Shown here: piece after piece, positions 8,318 to 16,927 of the stretch
How positions within the stretch are numbered: position 1 is the stretch's first letter
Layout: the number at the start of each line of letters is the position of its first letter
DNA from: an uncultured Collinsella sp.
GTDB taxonomy: Bacteria; Actinomycetota; Coriobacteriia; Coriobacteriales; Coriobacteriaceae
Assembly (NCBI GenBank): GCA_900541015.1
Contig: UQIB01000002.1
Span: 1-64,000 of the forward strand
Direction: 5' to 3'
DNA: 64,000 nucleotides
Notes under the pieces: generated by a model
Seen by the model: the letters and a program-made list of their open reading frames with translations, nothing else
What the model was told of the DNA's origin: nothing
Databases searched by the model: none
Program-made: the position numbers and the translations under genes

Positions 8318-9712
8318 CTAATTCAAGTTGAGATGGACCAAAAGAGCTTCGCGATCGTTGGGAATGTTGTCTTCGATCACGGCGTCGAGGGCGGAGTTGA
8401 GAAGCTGACCCAGTTCCGGCCCGGGCTTGACTCCGGCACGGATCAGGTCGCCGCCGTTGATGGCGAGCATCTTGAGCGTATAGGGCTCCCCTGCCTTCAG
8501 CAGCTCGTGCGCCATCGCGCGCATCTCCTCAATCGTCTCAACGTAATAGAAGCACGACGGGGCCTTGCCGAGCGTGTCAGCACGCTTAAGGTCCATGAGC
8601 TCGTCAATCAGACGGGCCGTGTCGACGCCCTCACCCGAAAGCGCGCGCATCATATTGAGCAGGCAGGAGCGCTCGGGGCGCAGCGGCTTATCGTGATATT
8701 TGATGAGCAGGCAAACGTCGCGCACCAGGTCGTGCGAGAGTGCCAGGCGATCCATAATGACGCGCGCTTTCTTGGCGCCGAGCTCGGGATGACCGTAGAA
8801 GTGTCCGCTGCCGGCGTGATCGACCGTAAAGCACTCGGGCTTGGAGACATCGTGCAAAAACGCCGCCCACATAAGGCTCGACGATGGCGCGACGCCGTCG
8901 CACAGCGCCAGCTCCCCTGCCACCGTCAGCACACGGGCGATATGCTCGTAGACGTTAAACGCATGGTAGACACTTCGCTGATCAAACCCGCGACCCGCTG
9001 CCAACTCGGGCACAGCGGCACAGATGAGCTCGGGATAGCGAAGCATCGCGTCTCCCCCATGACCGGTCGAAAGAATGCCCTCGAGCTCAATACCCACACG
9101 CTCGCGCGCCACGGCATCGAGCAGCGGCGCGCACTCGGCAAGCGCACGCTTGGTCTCGGACTCAATCATAAAGTCCAGACGGCAGGCAAAGCGCACCGCA
9201 CGCAGCATGCGCAGGGCGTCCTCGTTAAAGCGACGCTTGGGATCACCGACAGCGCGAATCAGCTTGCGCTCCAAGTCACCCTGGCCGTCGTAGCGGTCGA
9301 CAAGCCCGCGCTCGGGATGCCAGGCCATGGCGTTGACGGTAAAGTCGCGGCGGGCCAGATCGTCCTCGAGCGAGGCGGCACGCTCGACACTCTGAGGATG
9401 GCGCCCATCGATGTAAAAGCCATCCAGGCGGTACGTGGTGACCTCGATACGCTCGCCATCGGAAATAGCCGTGATTCCGCCAAATTTAATGCCCGACTCC
9501 ACGACCGCGATATCAGCGGCCTCGAGCGCCGCTTTGGACTCCTGCCACAGGCCGCTACAGCACATATCAACATCGTGGCTGGGGCGCCCCATCAGGGCGT
9601 CGCGCACCCAACCGCCTACGTACCAAGCCTCAAGACCAGCCGCCTCAAGCGCGCGCAGGACGCGCAGGGAGGCATCGGACGGTTGCGTACCGTTGAGCGA
9701 AACATTGCACAT
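8318..9712 (-). CDS. cca: CCA tRNA nucleotidyltransferase (poly A polymerase family)
   Basis: A 464-residue class II nucleotidyltransferase that adds or repairs the CCA end of tRNAs. The catalytic head is VGGWVRDALMGRPSHDVDM, with the DxD metal-binding pair. The next conserved blocks are RRDFTVNAMAW and RMLRAVRFACRLDF. The C-terminal half has an HD-type domain (FLHDVSKP), as in long bacterial forms. GGAGG lies 10 bases before the ATG. It sits just upstream of tRNA-Glu on the same strand but has its own signals. Whether it adds all three bases or only part of CCA cannot be told from sequence. Confidence 0.92.
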   Translation of the reverse strand: MCNVSLNGTQPSDASLRVLRALEAAGLEAWYVGGWVRDALMGRPSHDVDMCCSGLWQESKAALEAADIAVVESGIKFGGITAISDGERIEVTTYRLDGFYIDGRHPQSVERAASLEDDLARRDFTVNAMAWHPERGLVDRYDGQGDLERKLIRAVGDPKRRFNEDALRMLRAVRFACRLDFMIESETKRALAECAPLLDAVARERVGIELEGILSTGHGGDAMLRYPELICAAVPELAAGRGFDQRSVYHAFNVYEHIARVLTVAGELALCDGVAPSSSLMWAAFLHDVSKPECFTVDHAGSGHFYGHPELGAKKARVIMDRLALSHDLVRDVCLLIKYHDKPLRPERSCLLNMMRALSGEGVDTARLIDELMDLKRADTLGKAPSCFYYVETIEEMRAMAHELLKAGEPYTLKMLAINGGDLIRAGVKPGPELGQLLNSALDAVIEDNIPNDREALLVHLNLN

Positions 9713-9807
9713 GCCTATGGCCTCCTGCGACTATCAAATTGGCTATCGATTGCGTCAGCAAGAAGTCTAGCAAGAAACAGCCTCCACTGCACACGCAAGT
9801 CCGATAA

Positions 9808-9843
9808 ACAAAAACGCATCCGTCCTAGTCTAAGACGGATGCG
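9808..9843 (-). terminator. Terminator after fruK (distal copy)
   Basis: CGCATCCGTC and GACGGATGCG form a perfect 10-bp stem around 9 bases. On the minus strand it is followed by TTTTTGTTT, 34 bases after the fruK stop codon. Confidence 0.85.
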
Positions 9844-9876
9844 AAATAATCAAACTATTCAGGCAAGGTGCAGGGA

Positions 9877-10809
9877 CTAGCAGACCTGGCGAACCTCGAT
9901 GTGCTTCTTATATTCGTCCACCTTGGCAAAATCGCCCAGACCGGGGCACTCGACCACGTTGGCGCCGGTAGCCATCGAAAGGCGCAGGGCGTCCTCGACA
10001 CGCTCGGGGGCGTCGTGCCACACGGACAGGAAGGCAGCGAGCGAGGAATCGCCGGCGCACACCGTCGACAGCAGCTTGACGTCGAAGGTGCGGTTGGCAA
10101 ACCAGATATGCTCGCCGTTGGAGAAGTACGCGCCATCGCCACCAAGGGTCAGCAGCACGTTCTTGGCGCCCTTGGCATGAAGCTCAGCCATAGCGCCCTT
10201 GACGGACTCATCGTCGCCACCGCTCACCTTAATGCCAAAGATATCAAGCAACTCGTCGTCATTGGGCTTGATCAGCAGCGGCTCCATGGCAATGAGATCT
10301 GCCAGCTGATGGCTCGAAATGTCGAGAACGAACTCGGCACCCTTGGCCTTGACGCGGCGCAGAACCTCGGCCAGGAAGCCCTCGGAAGTGTTGGGAGGCA
10401 GCGAGCCGCTGATTACCAGGCAGGTCATGTCATCGAGCGAATCGATGAGCTCAAACATCTCCTGCTCTTTGGCCTCGTTGATGGCGGCACCGGCGTTGAC
10501 CATGTTGTACTCGGTGTCGGGGCCGGCATTGAGGAACACGTTGACGCGCGTGATGCCGTCGGTCCACACGGGCTTGACGGGCACGCCCAGGGCCTCGGCG
10601 CCCTTGACGATGAACTCGCCCGAGAAACCAGCGAAGAAGCCCAGGATCGTGGTGTCGACACCGTAGTGGTCAAGCGTAAACGAGACGTTGAGGCCCTTGC
10701 CGTTGGGCGTATAGACGGCGTTGCGAGTACGCGTGACAGTGTTGGCAGCAAGGCCGTCGCAGGCGATGTTGTAGTCAATGGCGGGATTTGCAGTGAGCGT
10801 GTAAATCAT
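9877..10809 (-). CDS. fruK: 1-phosphofructokinase, PfkB family (copy 1)
   Basis: 310 residues; it phosphorylates fructose 1-phosphate, the product of fructose PTS uptake, to fructose 1,6-bisphosphate. PfkB/FruK features are ITLTANPAIDY-like text at the N-terminus (IYTLTANPAIDY), NGKGLNVS, SGSLPPN and the ATP/anion-hole region CAGDSSLAAF carrying the catalytic Asp. The usual GAGD has Cys in place of the first Gly. The start at 10809 (MIYTL) has AAAGGA 6 bases upstream. It is the last gene of the fructose cluster, separated from copy 2 by a strong terminator, so it probably has its own promoter. Confidence 0.88.
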   Translation of the reverse strand: MIYTLTANPAIDYNIACDGLAANTVTRTRNAVYTPNGKGLNVSFTLDHYGVDTTILGFFAGFSGEFIVKGAEALGVPVKPVWTDGITRVNVFLNAGPDTEYNMVNAGAAINEAKEQEMFELIDSLDDMTCLVISGSLPPNTSEGFLAEVLRRVKAKGAEFVLDISSHQLADLIAMEPLLIKPNDDELLDIFGIKVSGGDDESVKGAMAELHAKGAKNVLLTLGGDGAYFSNGEHIWFANRTFDVKLLSTVCAGDSSLAAFLSVWHDAPERVEDALRLSMATGANVVECPGLGDFAKVDEYKKHIEVRQVC

Positions 10810-10938
10810 GAATGTTCCTTTCACGAAGCAACGTGTTAATGAAAGTATATTCCACGCATCGATAAAAGGCTAGGACAACTCGGTGAACGGTGTGGAAGCG
10901 ATGAAGTACGGCGGGACACCTCTCCCCCGTGGCGGAAC

Positions 10939-10969
10939 AAAAAGGCGCCCCAGCCGAAACCGGGGCGCC
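10939..10969 (-). terminator. Terminator between the two fruK copies
   Basis: GGCGCCCC and GGGGCGCC pair around a 10-base loop; on the minus strand TTTTT follows, 29 bases after the upstream fruK-like stop. Confidence 0.88.
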
Positions 10970-10997
10970 GCATGCGCACGAATATGTCGCGTTTCGA

Positions 10998-11930
10998 TTA
11001 CTGACGATCGAGCTTGCGGACAGCAACGCGCTTGCTGTACTCGTCGACGTGACCGAAGTCGCCGATGCCGACGGACTCGGCAACGTTGGCGCCGGTGGCC
11101 ATAGCGAGCTTCATGGCCTCCTCGACGTTGTCGCGATCCCTGTACCACTTGTGCAGGAACGCAGCGAGGGTGCAGTCGCCGGCGCAGACGGAAGAAACCA
11201 GCTTGATGTTGAACTCACGCTTGGCGTACCAGATGTCCTCGCCGTTGGAGAAGTAAGCGTCGCCGCGGCTACCACGGGTGAGCAGCACGTTCTGAACGCC
11301 AGCGTCGTGAGCCATCTTCATGGCAACGCGGACCTCGTCGTCGGTGTCGACCGGCACGCCGAAGATGGCCTTCATCTCGTGATGGTTCGGCTTGATGAGC
11401 AGCGGCTTCTTGTGAGCGAGCTCCTTGAGCTTGTCGGAGGACAGGTCCAAGACGACGTCGGCGCCACGAGCCTGAGCGTGCTCCATGACCTGAGCCAGGA
11501 AGTCGGGCGTAGCTTTGGGAGGCACGGATCCGGAGACGATCAGGCACTCAAGATCGCCCGCGGTATCCAGGATGTTGTAGAGCTCCTCCTGGTGCTGCGG
11601 CGTAATAGGAGCACCCGGGTTCAGGATGCCGTACTCGTGCTGGCCATCGTTGACGTAGGTGTTAATGCGCGTGATACCGTCGGTCCAGACCGGGCGGCAG
11701 AGGCAACCCAGGTTCATGACCTCCTCGACGATGAACTTGCCCGTGAAGCCGGCGAAGAAGCCGAGCGCGACGGTGTCGACGCCCATCTTCTTAAAGGCGA
11801 AGGACACGTCGAGGCCCTTGCCGTTAGCCGTGTAGCTGGCCGAGCCGGTGCGGACGTTCTCGTCGGGCTCGAGCGGAGAGCTCGAAACCGTCATGTCGAC
11901 AGCCGGGTTAGCGGTTAGCGTGTAGAACAT
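10998..11930 (-). CDS. fruK: 1-phosphofructokinase, PfkB family (copy 2)
   Basis: 310 residues, a clear paralogue of the neighbouring kinase, with FYTLTANPAVDM at the start, NGKGLDVS, SGSVPPK and CAGDCTLAAF around the catalytic Asp. It shares the unusual CAGD in place of GAGD. Substrate-side segments differ (NGKGLDVS against NGKGLNVS; RINTYVN against RVNVFLN), so it could prefer another sugar phosphate such as tagatose 6-phosphate; that is inference. The G-rich stretch AGGGGG lies 9 bases before the ATG. It follows ptsI by 74 bases on the same strand and is probably cotranscribed with it. Confidence 0.82.
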   Translation of the reverse strand: MFYTLTANPAVDMTVSSSPLEPDENVRTGSASYTANGKGLDVSFAFKKMGVDTVALGFFAGFTGKFIVEEVMNLGCLCRPVWTDGITRINTYVNDGQHEYGILNPGAPITPQHQEELYNILDTAGDLECLIVSGSVPPKATPDFLAQVMEHAQARGADVVLDLSSDKLKELAHKKPLLIKPNHHEMKAIFGVPVDTDDEVRVAMKMAHDAGVQNVLLTRGSRGDAYFSNGEDIWYAKREFNIKLVSSVCAGDCTLAAFLHKWYRDRDNVEEAMKLAMATGANVAESVGIGDFGHVDEYSKRVAVRKLDRQ

Positions 11931-12004
11931 TTACAGTACCCCCTGTATATGTGAGGGCCGCGTGGCCGGCCCATTCCAACCACGCGGTTACCTCTGATAC
12001 CAAA

Positions 12005-13708
12005 TTAGCGAGCTGCGGACTCGAGCAGTGCCTTGACCTCGACAGCGGTGTTGCAGGCGAGCGCTTTCTCGGCGAGCTCGTCGCACTCGGCCTTGGTCCA
12101 CTGGCTGATGGTCTTGCGGGCGCGCAGGATGGACGGAGCGCTCATCGAGAACTCCTCCAGGCCCCAGCTGATCAGCAGCGGCTCGAGCAGCGGATCGGCA
12201 GCGGCCTCGCCGCACATACCGACCATGATGCCGGCCTTCACACCGCTCTCGATGATGTTCTTGAGCGAGCGGAGCACGGCGGGATAGTAAACCTGGTACA
12301 GGTTGGAGATGGTGTCGTTGCCACGGTCGGCGCACATGGTGTAGCCGATCAGGTCGTTGGTGCCGATGGAGAAGAAGTCGGCGACCTCGGCAAGACGGTC
12401 TGCGAGCAGCGAAGCGGCGGGCGTCTCAACCATAATGCCGACCTCGATGTTCTCGTTGAACTTGCGACCCTCTTCGGTCAGCTCGGCCTTGCACTGCTCG
12501 ACGAGCTCCTTGACGGCCAAGACCTCCTCGACGCAGGTGACGAGCGGGATCATGATCTTGACGTCACCGAAGGCGCTGGCGCGCAGCAGAGCGCGGAGCT
12601 GGACCTTGTACTGGTCGGGATTGGCCAGGCAGTAACGCACGGCGCGGAAGCCCATGAAGGGGTTATCTTCCTTGACCATGTGCAGATACGGAATCTCCTT
12701 GTCGCCACCCACATCGAGCGTGCGGATGATGACCGGAGCACCCTTGAGCGCGCTGGCGACCTTACGGTAGGCGTTGAACTGCTCCTCCTCGGAAGGAAGC
12801 TCAGCAGAGTCCATGAACAGGAACTCGGAGCGGAACAGACCGATGGCCTCGGCGTCGTGATCGAGCGCGTTGGGCACGTCATCGGGGTTACCGATGTTGC
12901 AGGCGATGATCTTCTTGATGCCATCGGCAGTCACGGACGGCTTGCCACGGAAGGCCTCGAGGGCTGCCTTCTCAGCAGCGAAGGCCTCGGCCTTGGCGGT
13001 GTAGGCAGCGAGCGTCTCCTCGTCGGGATCGGCCTCGACGATACCCTTGCCACCGTCGACGACAACGGTCATGCCATTGCGCAGAGCGGTGCAGCTGTTG
13101 GAAACCGAAAGGACAGCCGGGATCTCGAGGGCGCGCGCAATGATCGCGGAGTGCGACGTGCGGCCACCGGTCTCGGTGACGATACCGGCAACGTGGGCCT
13201 TATCGATCGTGGCAGTCATGGACGGCGTGAGGTCGTGCACGACAACGACGGTGTTCTCGGGCAGGACGGAGAGGTCGACGACCTCCTTGCCCAGCAGCTC
13301 GGCCAGAATACCGGTACGGATGTCGGCGATGTCGGCCGCGCGCAGACGGAACATCTCGTCGTCCATGGACAGGAACATGTTCTCGAACATGGTCGAGGTG
13401 TCCATGAGCGCCTGCTCGGCGCAGGTGCCGCCGTCAATGGCGGCGTTGATGGCGTCGGTCATGCCCGGGTCCTGAGCCAGGACAATGTGTCCGCTCATGA
13501 TCTCGGCCTCGGCCTCGCCCACCGTCTCCTTCATGTGGTCGGCCTGAGCCTGGGTCTTCTCGCAGAAGACCGAAAGAGCGGACTGATAGCGCTCCTTCTC
13601 TGCTGCCGAATCAGCAACCTCGTGCGGCTCAAACGTCAAGTCGGGATCGACGGCAACCATGACGGTGCCGATACCGATGCCCTCGGAAGCGTTGACTCCC
13701 TGATACAT
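12005..13708 (-). CDS. ptsI: Phosphoenolpyruvate-protein phosphotransferase (PTS enzyme I)
   Basis: 567 residues from the chosen start, the usual size for enzyme I. It takes phosphate from phosphoenolpyruvate and passes it to HPr. The phosphorylated His is in GGRTSHSAIIAR. The PEP-binding barrel has GLFRSEFLFM, TLDVGGDKE, FSIGTNDL and GMCGEAAADP with the active-site Cys. I chose the second of two close ATGs (MYQGVN) because GAGGA lies 6 bases before it; the first touches the ribosome binding site. It follows ptsH with a partial terminator between, and precedes fruK copy 2. Confidence 0.95.
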   Translation of the reverse strand: MYQGVNASEGIGIGTVMVAVDPDLTFEPHEVADSAAEKERYQSALSVFCEKTQAQADHMKETVGEAEAEIMSGHIVLAQDPGMTDAINAAIDGGTCAEQALMDTSTMFENMFLSMDDEMFRLRAADIADIRTGILAELLGKEVVDLSVLPENTVVVVHDLTPSMTATIDKAHVAGIVTETGGRTSHSAIIARALEIPAVLSVSNSCTALRNGMTVVVDGGKGIVEADPDEETLAAYTAKAEAFAAEKAALEAFRGKPSVTADGIKKIIACNIGNPDDVPNALDHDAEAIGLFRSEFLFMDSAELPSEEEQFNAYRKVASALKGAPVIIRTLDVGGDKEIPYLHMVKEDNPFMGFRAVRYCLANPDQYKVQLRALLRASAFGDVKIMIPLVTCVEEVLAVKELVEQCKAELTEEGRKFNENIEVGIMVETPAASLLADRLAEVADFFSIGTNDLIGYTMCADRGNDTISNLYQVYYPAVLRSLKNIIESGVKAGIMVGMCGEAAADPLLEPLLISWGLEEFSMSAPSILRARKTISQWTKAECDELAEKALACNTAVEVKALLESAAR

Positions 13709-13760
13709 TCCCATTCCTCTCTCCGTGTCATGTGATAAAGCGTTTTGCCATATCCATGAC

Positions 13761-13796
13761 AAAAGAGCGCAGCTACCTTACAACAGGTCACTGCGC
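13761..13796 (-). terminator. Terminator between ptsH and ptsI
   Basis: GCGCAG, interrupted, and CTGCGC form the outer stem with AGGT/ACCT inside; on the minus strand TCTTTTG follows. It may reduce rather than block read-through into ptsI. Confidence 0.6.
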
Positions 13797-13841
13797 CCCC
13801 AAATATGAACTTAGTTGTTCAACATGCGACCCGTTTGAGTT

Positions 13842-14105
13842 CTACTCGCCAAGACCGCTCTTGATGAGCTCGATGGCAGCAGCCAGAGCCTCGGCCTCGT
13901 CAGCGCCGTCGCACTTGACCTCGACCTCGGTGCCGCAGGGGATACCAGCAGCCATGAGGGCCATCGGGGACTTGCCGTTGACCTCCTTCTCGGGGGTAAC
14001 GACCGTCACGTCACAGGCATACTTGCCCATGGTGGAGGCGAACAGACCAGCCGGACGCATGTGCAGACCCTGAGGATTAACGAGGGTAGCCTTCTCAGAA
14101 ACCAT
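13842..14105 (-). CDS. ptsH: Phosphocarrier protein HPr
   Basis: 87 residues, the normal HPr size. The phosphorylated His is in GLHMRPAG near residue 16, and the regulatory Ser region is NGKSPMALMAAG. HPr relays phosphate from enzyme I to the fructose enzyme II encoded upstream. The start has AGGAG 6 bases before the ATG. It lies between fruA and ptsI on the same strand, but the 547-base gap to fruA holds a terminator and two long palindromes, so it is likely transcribed from its own promoter. The Ser site suggests possible control by an HPr kinase, not seen in this window. Confidence 0.94.
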   Translation of the reverse strand: MVSEKATLVNPQGLHMRPAGLFASTMGKYACDVTVVTPEKEVNGKSPMALMAAGIPCGTEVEVKCDGADEAEALAAAIELIKSGLGE

Positions 14106-14242
14106 AATTGACTCCTTTTTGTGTTTAACCCCTGTCATGCATGTGGCAGGAGTCAGATTCACGACGTTGTTTATATTAACTCACATCAAACGGTTTTTCA
14201 TTATGTTTCAGACGAATTATTGGACAGATGTGTTTGTCGTCC

Positions 14243-14394
14243 GCTTGCTCGCCCACAGGGGCCCGCGCGTGGCCTGTGAGATTTCCTGCTCTACAGTCCT
14301 GCTCGCACGGAGAGCACATTAAGTGCTCTTCGGCTCGTGCGAAACTCGCGATAAATCTCACAGGCCGCGCGCGGGCCCCTGTGGGCGAGCAAGC
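14243..14394. repeat. 152-base near-perfect inverted repeat with inner hairpin
   Basis: Arms 14243-14284 and 14353-14394 are inverted copies of 42 bases with one mismatch (41/42). They begin GCTTGCTCGCCCACAGGGGC. The 68-base centre holds a second hairpin, AGAGCAC-ATTAA-GTGCTCT, with an outer TCGCACG/CGTGCGA pair. No coding frame is evident. It sits in the spacer upstream of ptsH and downstream of fruA. It could be a small mobile element remnant or a highly structured RNA; nothing in the sequence decides between these. Confidence 0.85.
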
Positions 14395-14497
14395 TGCGGA
14401 AACTCAGTCGGTCCAAAGTAATGTCGGCTGAAAGGAATTCTGGCTGATGATCTGTTCGCGACAAGGACTCGATAGGCGGCCCCCTCTATGCCCTTTT

Positions 14498-14570
14498 ATA
14501 AGTTGCGGTGAAATAGGGACTGAATTTGGGGTTGAATCGTTTAAACAGTCCCTATTTCACCGCAACTTAT
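14498..14570. repeat. Interspersed palindromic repeat (24-bp perfect arms)
   Basis: Arms 14498-14521 and 14547-14570 are perfect 24-base inverted copies around a 25-base loop. They contain the same AAGTTGCGGTGAAATAGGGA core as the element at 5835-5903. This is the best preserved copy in the window and lies just after the fruA terminator. Confidence 0.9.
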
Positions 14571-14581
14571 GGGAGGGATAG

Positions 14582-14618
14582 AAAAAGGCGGGGGCTCCTG
14601 GTGGAGTCCTCGCCTTTT
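14582..14618 (-). terminator. Terminator after fruA
   Basis: On the minus strand AAGGCGAGGACTCC pairs with GGAGCCCCCGCCTT across a short loop (ACCA) and is followed by TTTTTC, 35 bases after the fruA stop codon. Confidence 0.8.
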
Positions 14619-14652
14619 GTACAGGGGGCGATGGTATTCGCGTACCGTGGAA

Positions 14653-16656
14653 TTAGACCAGACGGGCGTTGATCGTCTTGGCGATCTCGGCGGCGTCGGT
14701 GGAACCCTTGACGGTGGCACGGAAGTTCTCGTCCATGAGCGCCTCGGCGACCTTGGACAGGATCTTGAGGTGCGTAGTGCCGGCCTGGGCACCGGGGATG
14801 AGCAGGGCGATAGCCACGTTGACGGGAGCGCCGTCCATGGTGTCCCAACCGGTCACGCCGGACTCGTCCTTGACGACGATGACGGCAGCCTCGGTAATGG
14901 CGTCGGACTTGGCATGCGGGATGGCGAAGCCCTCCATCATGCCCGTGGTGCCCTCGGCCTCGCGGGCCAGGAAGGCATTCATCACGGCGTCGGCGTCGCT
15001 GGCGATACCGGCCTTGACAGCCTGGTTGGAAACGAAGCTCAGAGCCTCGTCACGAGAAGCGAAGTCCTCGGCGACAAAGACGTTCTCGACCTTCACGAAG
15101 TCGGCAGCCTCGGCCTTGGGAGCCTCGACGGCAGCGGCCTTGGGGGCCTCAACCGGCTTGGCTGCAGGAGCGGCCTTCTGATTCTTCTCGAAGTCGTACT
15201 TCTTGAAGGCCACGAACAGGATGCCACCGACCACGGCGCCGATGAGGATTGCGAGGACCCACAGCGGACCGTTCTCGACAACGGGCAGGACCAGGAAGCC
15301 ACCGTGAGGCGCCGGATCGTGAACGTTGAACATAATGGTCAGGATCGAAGCGATAGAGGAACCGAGCATCATGATGGGCATGACGGGCCAGATGTTCTTG
15401 GTCATGAACGGAATGGCGCCCTCGGTGATGTGGGTGCAACCAAGGATGAGGTTGACGACACCGGCGTCATGATCCTCCTGGCTGAAGTACTTCTTGCCGA
15501 CGACGACGGCGAAGGTGGTGATCAGCGGCGGAACGATGCAAGCGGCGGAGACGGCAGCCATGAAGTTGGTGCCGAAGTTGTAAGTGTCGGTGCCAACACC
15601 GGCGGCCAGAGCCTCGGTGAGCATAGCGGTACCGGTGACGTAAGCAGCCTTGTTGACCGGGCCGCCCATGTCAAAGGCGCACATGCAGCCAATGGCAAGA
15701 CCCAGGACAACGGCGCCAGAGGCGGACAGGCCCTTGAGGAAGTCCATCATGGCGGTGTTGATGGCAGCCATGGGGCCGGAAATGCCGAGCATGACCAGGC
15801 CGACGATAGCCGTCGAGAACAGCGGGTACAGGAAGATAGCCTTGAGGCCGTCCAGATTCTTGGGCAGACCGGCAAAGACCTTCTCGAGCAGCAGGATGAC
15901 ATAGCCGGCGAGGAAGCCGCCGACGATGCCGCCCAGGAAGCCGAAGCCCACGCCGGCGCCACCGGCGTCGATCATGCCGGTCTCGGCGTTAACAGGCAGG
16001 CCCTGGATGGCGATCATACCGGCAACAAAGCCGGGGACGAGCGCCGGACGCTTGCCGATGGACTCGGCGATGTAGGCGGAAAGCACCGGAACCATGAGGT
16101 TCATGGCGATGCCGCCGATGATCTTGAGCATCGCAGCAAAGCTGTTGTAGTCAGACGCCGTCGAATCGAAGGACGTAATGCCCCACAGGAACGAAACGGC
16201 GGTCAGAACACCACCGGCAACGACGAAGACCAGCATGTGGCTGACGCCGTTCATAAGGTGCTTGTAGATGATGTGGCCGATGGACTCCTTCTCCTCGACC
16301 TCGTCCTCGACATCGGCAGCGGCTGCAACCGTGCTGTCGCCCTTGGCGGCGAGCGCGCGGTCAATCAGCTTACCGGCGGCCTCAACGGACAGGGCCTTGG
16401 AAACACCAACGGAAACCATGGGCTTGCCGGCGAAACGCTCAGCCTGGACATCCTTGTCGGCTGCGACGACGACGGCCTTGGCACCAGCGATCTCACTCTT
16501 GGTGAGCTCGTTCTCGACACCGACCTGGCCATGAGTCTCGACCTTAATGGTCAGACCGCGCTCGGCAGCTGCCTTCTCCAGCGCCTCCTTCGCCATGAAG
16601 GTGTGCGCAATGCCGGTCGGGCAACCGGTCGCGGCGATGATGTCAAACTTAGCCAT
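14653..16656 (-). CDS. fruA: Fructose PTS transporter, EIIB-EIIC-EIIA fusion
   Basis: 667 residues. Domain order is EIIB (phospho-Cys12 in ATGCPTGIAHTFMA), EIIC with about nine membrane segments (about residues 125-460, GGPVNKAAY), an Ala/Pro linker (AAPAAKPVEAPKAAAVEAPK) and EIIA (phospho-His in GFAIPHAKSD). It imports fructose as fructose 1-phosphate, which the FruK kinases then use. The start at 16656 (MAKFDII) follows AGGAGGG. An RpiR-type regulator is transcribed divergently 271 bases away, so it is the likely controller. Related mannitol or mannose transport cannot be excluded, but the fruK genes support fructose. Confidence 0.92.
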   Translation of the reverse strand: MAKFDIIAATGCPTGIAHTFMAKEALEKAAAERGLTIKVETHGQVGVENELTKSEIAGAKAVVVAADKDVQAERFAGKPMVSVGVSKALSVEAAGKLIDRALAAKGDSTVAAAADVEDEVEEKESIGHIIYKHLMNGVSHMLVFVVAGGVLTAVSFLWGITSFDSTASDYNSFAAMLKIIGGIAMNLMVPVLSAYIAESIGKRPALVPGFVAGMIAIQGLPVNAETGMIDAGGAGVGFGFLGGIVGGFLAGYVILLLEKVFAGLPKNLDGLKAIFLYPLFSTAIVGLVMLGISGPMAAINTAMMDFLKGLSASGAVVLGLAIGCMCAFDMGGPVNKAAYVTGTAMLTEALAAGVGTDTYNFGTNFMAAVSAACIVPPLITTFAVVVGKKYFSQEDHDAGVVNLILGCTHITEGAIPFMTKNIWPVMPIMMLGSSIASILTIMFNVHDPAPHGGFLVLPVVENGPLWVLAILIGAVVGGILFVAFKKYDFEKNQKAAPAAKPVEAPKAAAVEAPKAEAADFVKVENVFVAEDFASRDEALSFVSNQAVKAGIASDADAVMNAFLAREAEGTTGMMEGFAIPHAKSDAITEAAVIVVKDESGVTGWDTMDGAPVNVAIALLIPGAQAGTTHLKILSKVAEALMDENFRATVKGSTDAAEIAKTINARLV

Positions 16657-16729
16657 GTGTCCCTCCTTCTTGAGTACAGCGCCCGCGGGCGCTCCCCTAC
16701 ACGCGCTTCGATGCGCGTTTTTCCACAAC

Positions 16730-16841
16730 TGAAAGATACCAACCTACCGTCCGCGTGAGAAGAGACAAGGTGCAATTCTCCGGTGAAAGGTTCTTTCATA
16801 ACCGTAACGGTAGATGAAAGTTTACCATCAACACTTGAAAG
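16730..16841. promoter_or_regulatory. Shared fruA/rpiR regulatory region with repeated TGAAAG half-sites
   Basis: TGAAAG occurs at 16730, 16784, 16815 and 16836. The second forms a palindrome, TGAAAGGTTCTTTCA (16784-16798). Two copies extend to TGAAAGATACC and TGAAAGTTTACC. TGAAAGTATA also occurs upstream of fruK copy 1 (10841-10850). They are candidate operators of the adjacent RpiR protein; this is inference. Confidence 0.45.
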
Positions 16842-16927
16842 GGCAAGGTGTATCTTGTAATTGAAAATCCGCCTATACTATGACATTACAAAACGAGTCC
16901 GATTTTCATGCCAACCAGGAGCCATCC

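Noticed and set aside
14569..16758. Very long open frame on the plus strand opposite fruA
   Set aside because: It is the antisense shadow of a well-supported PTS gene. High GC and codon bias on the minus strand keep it open; the protein resembles nothing and lacks a ribosome binding site.
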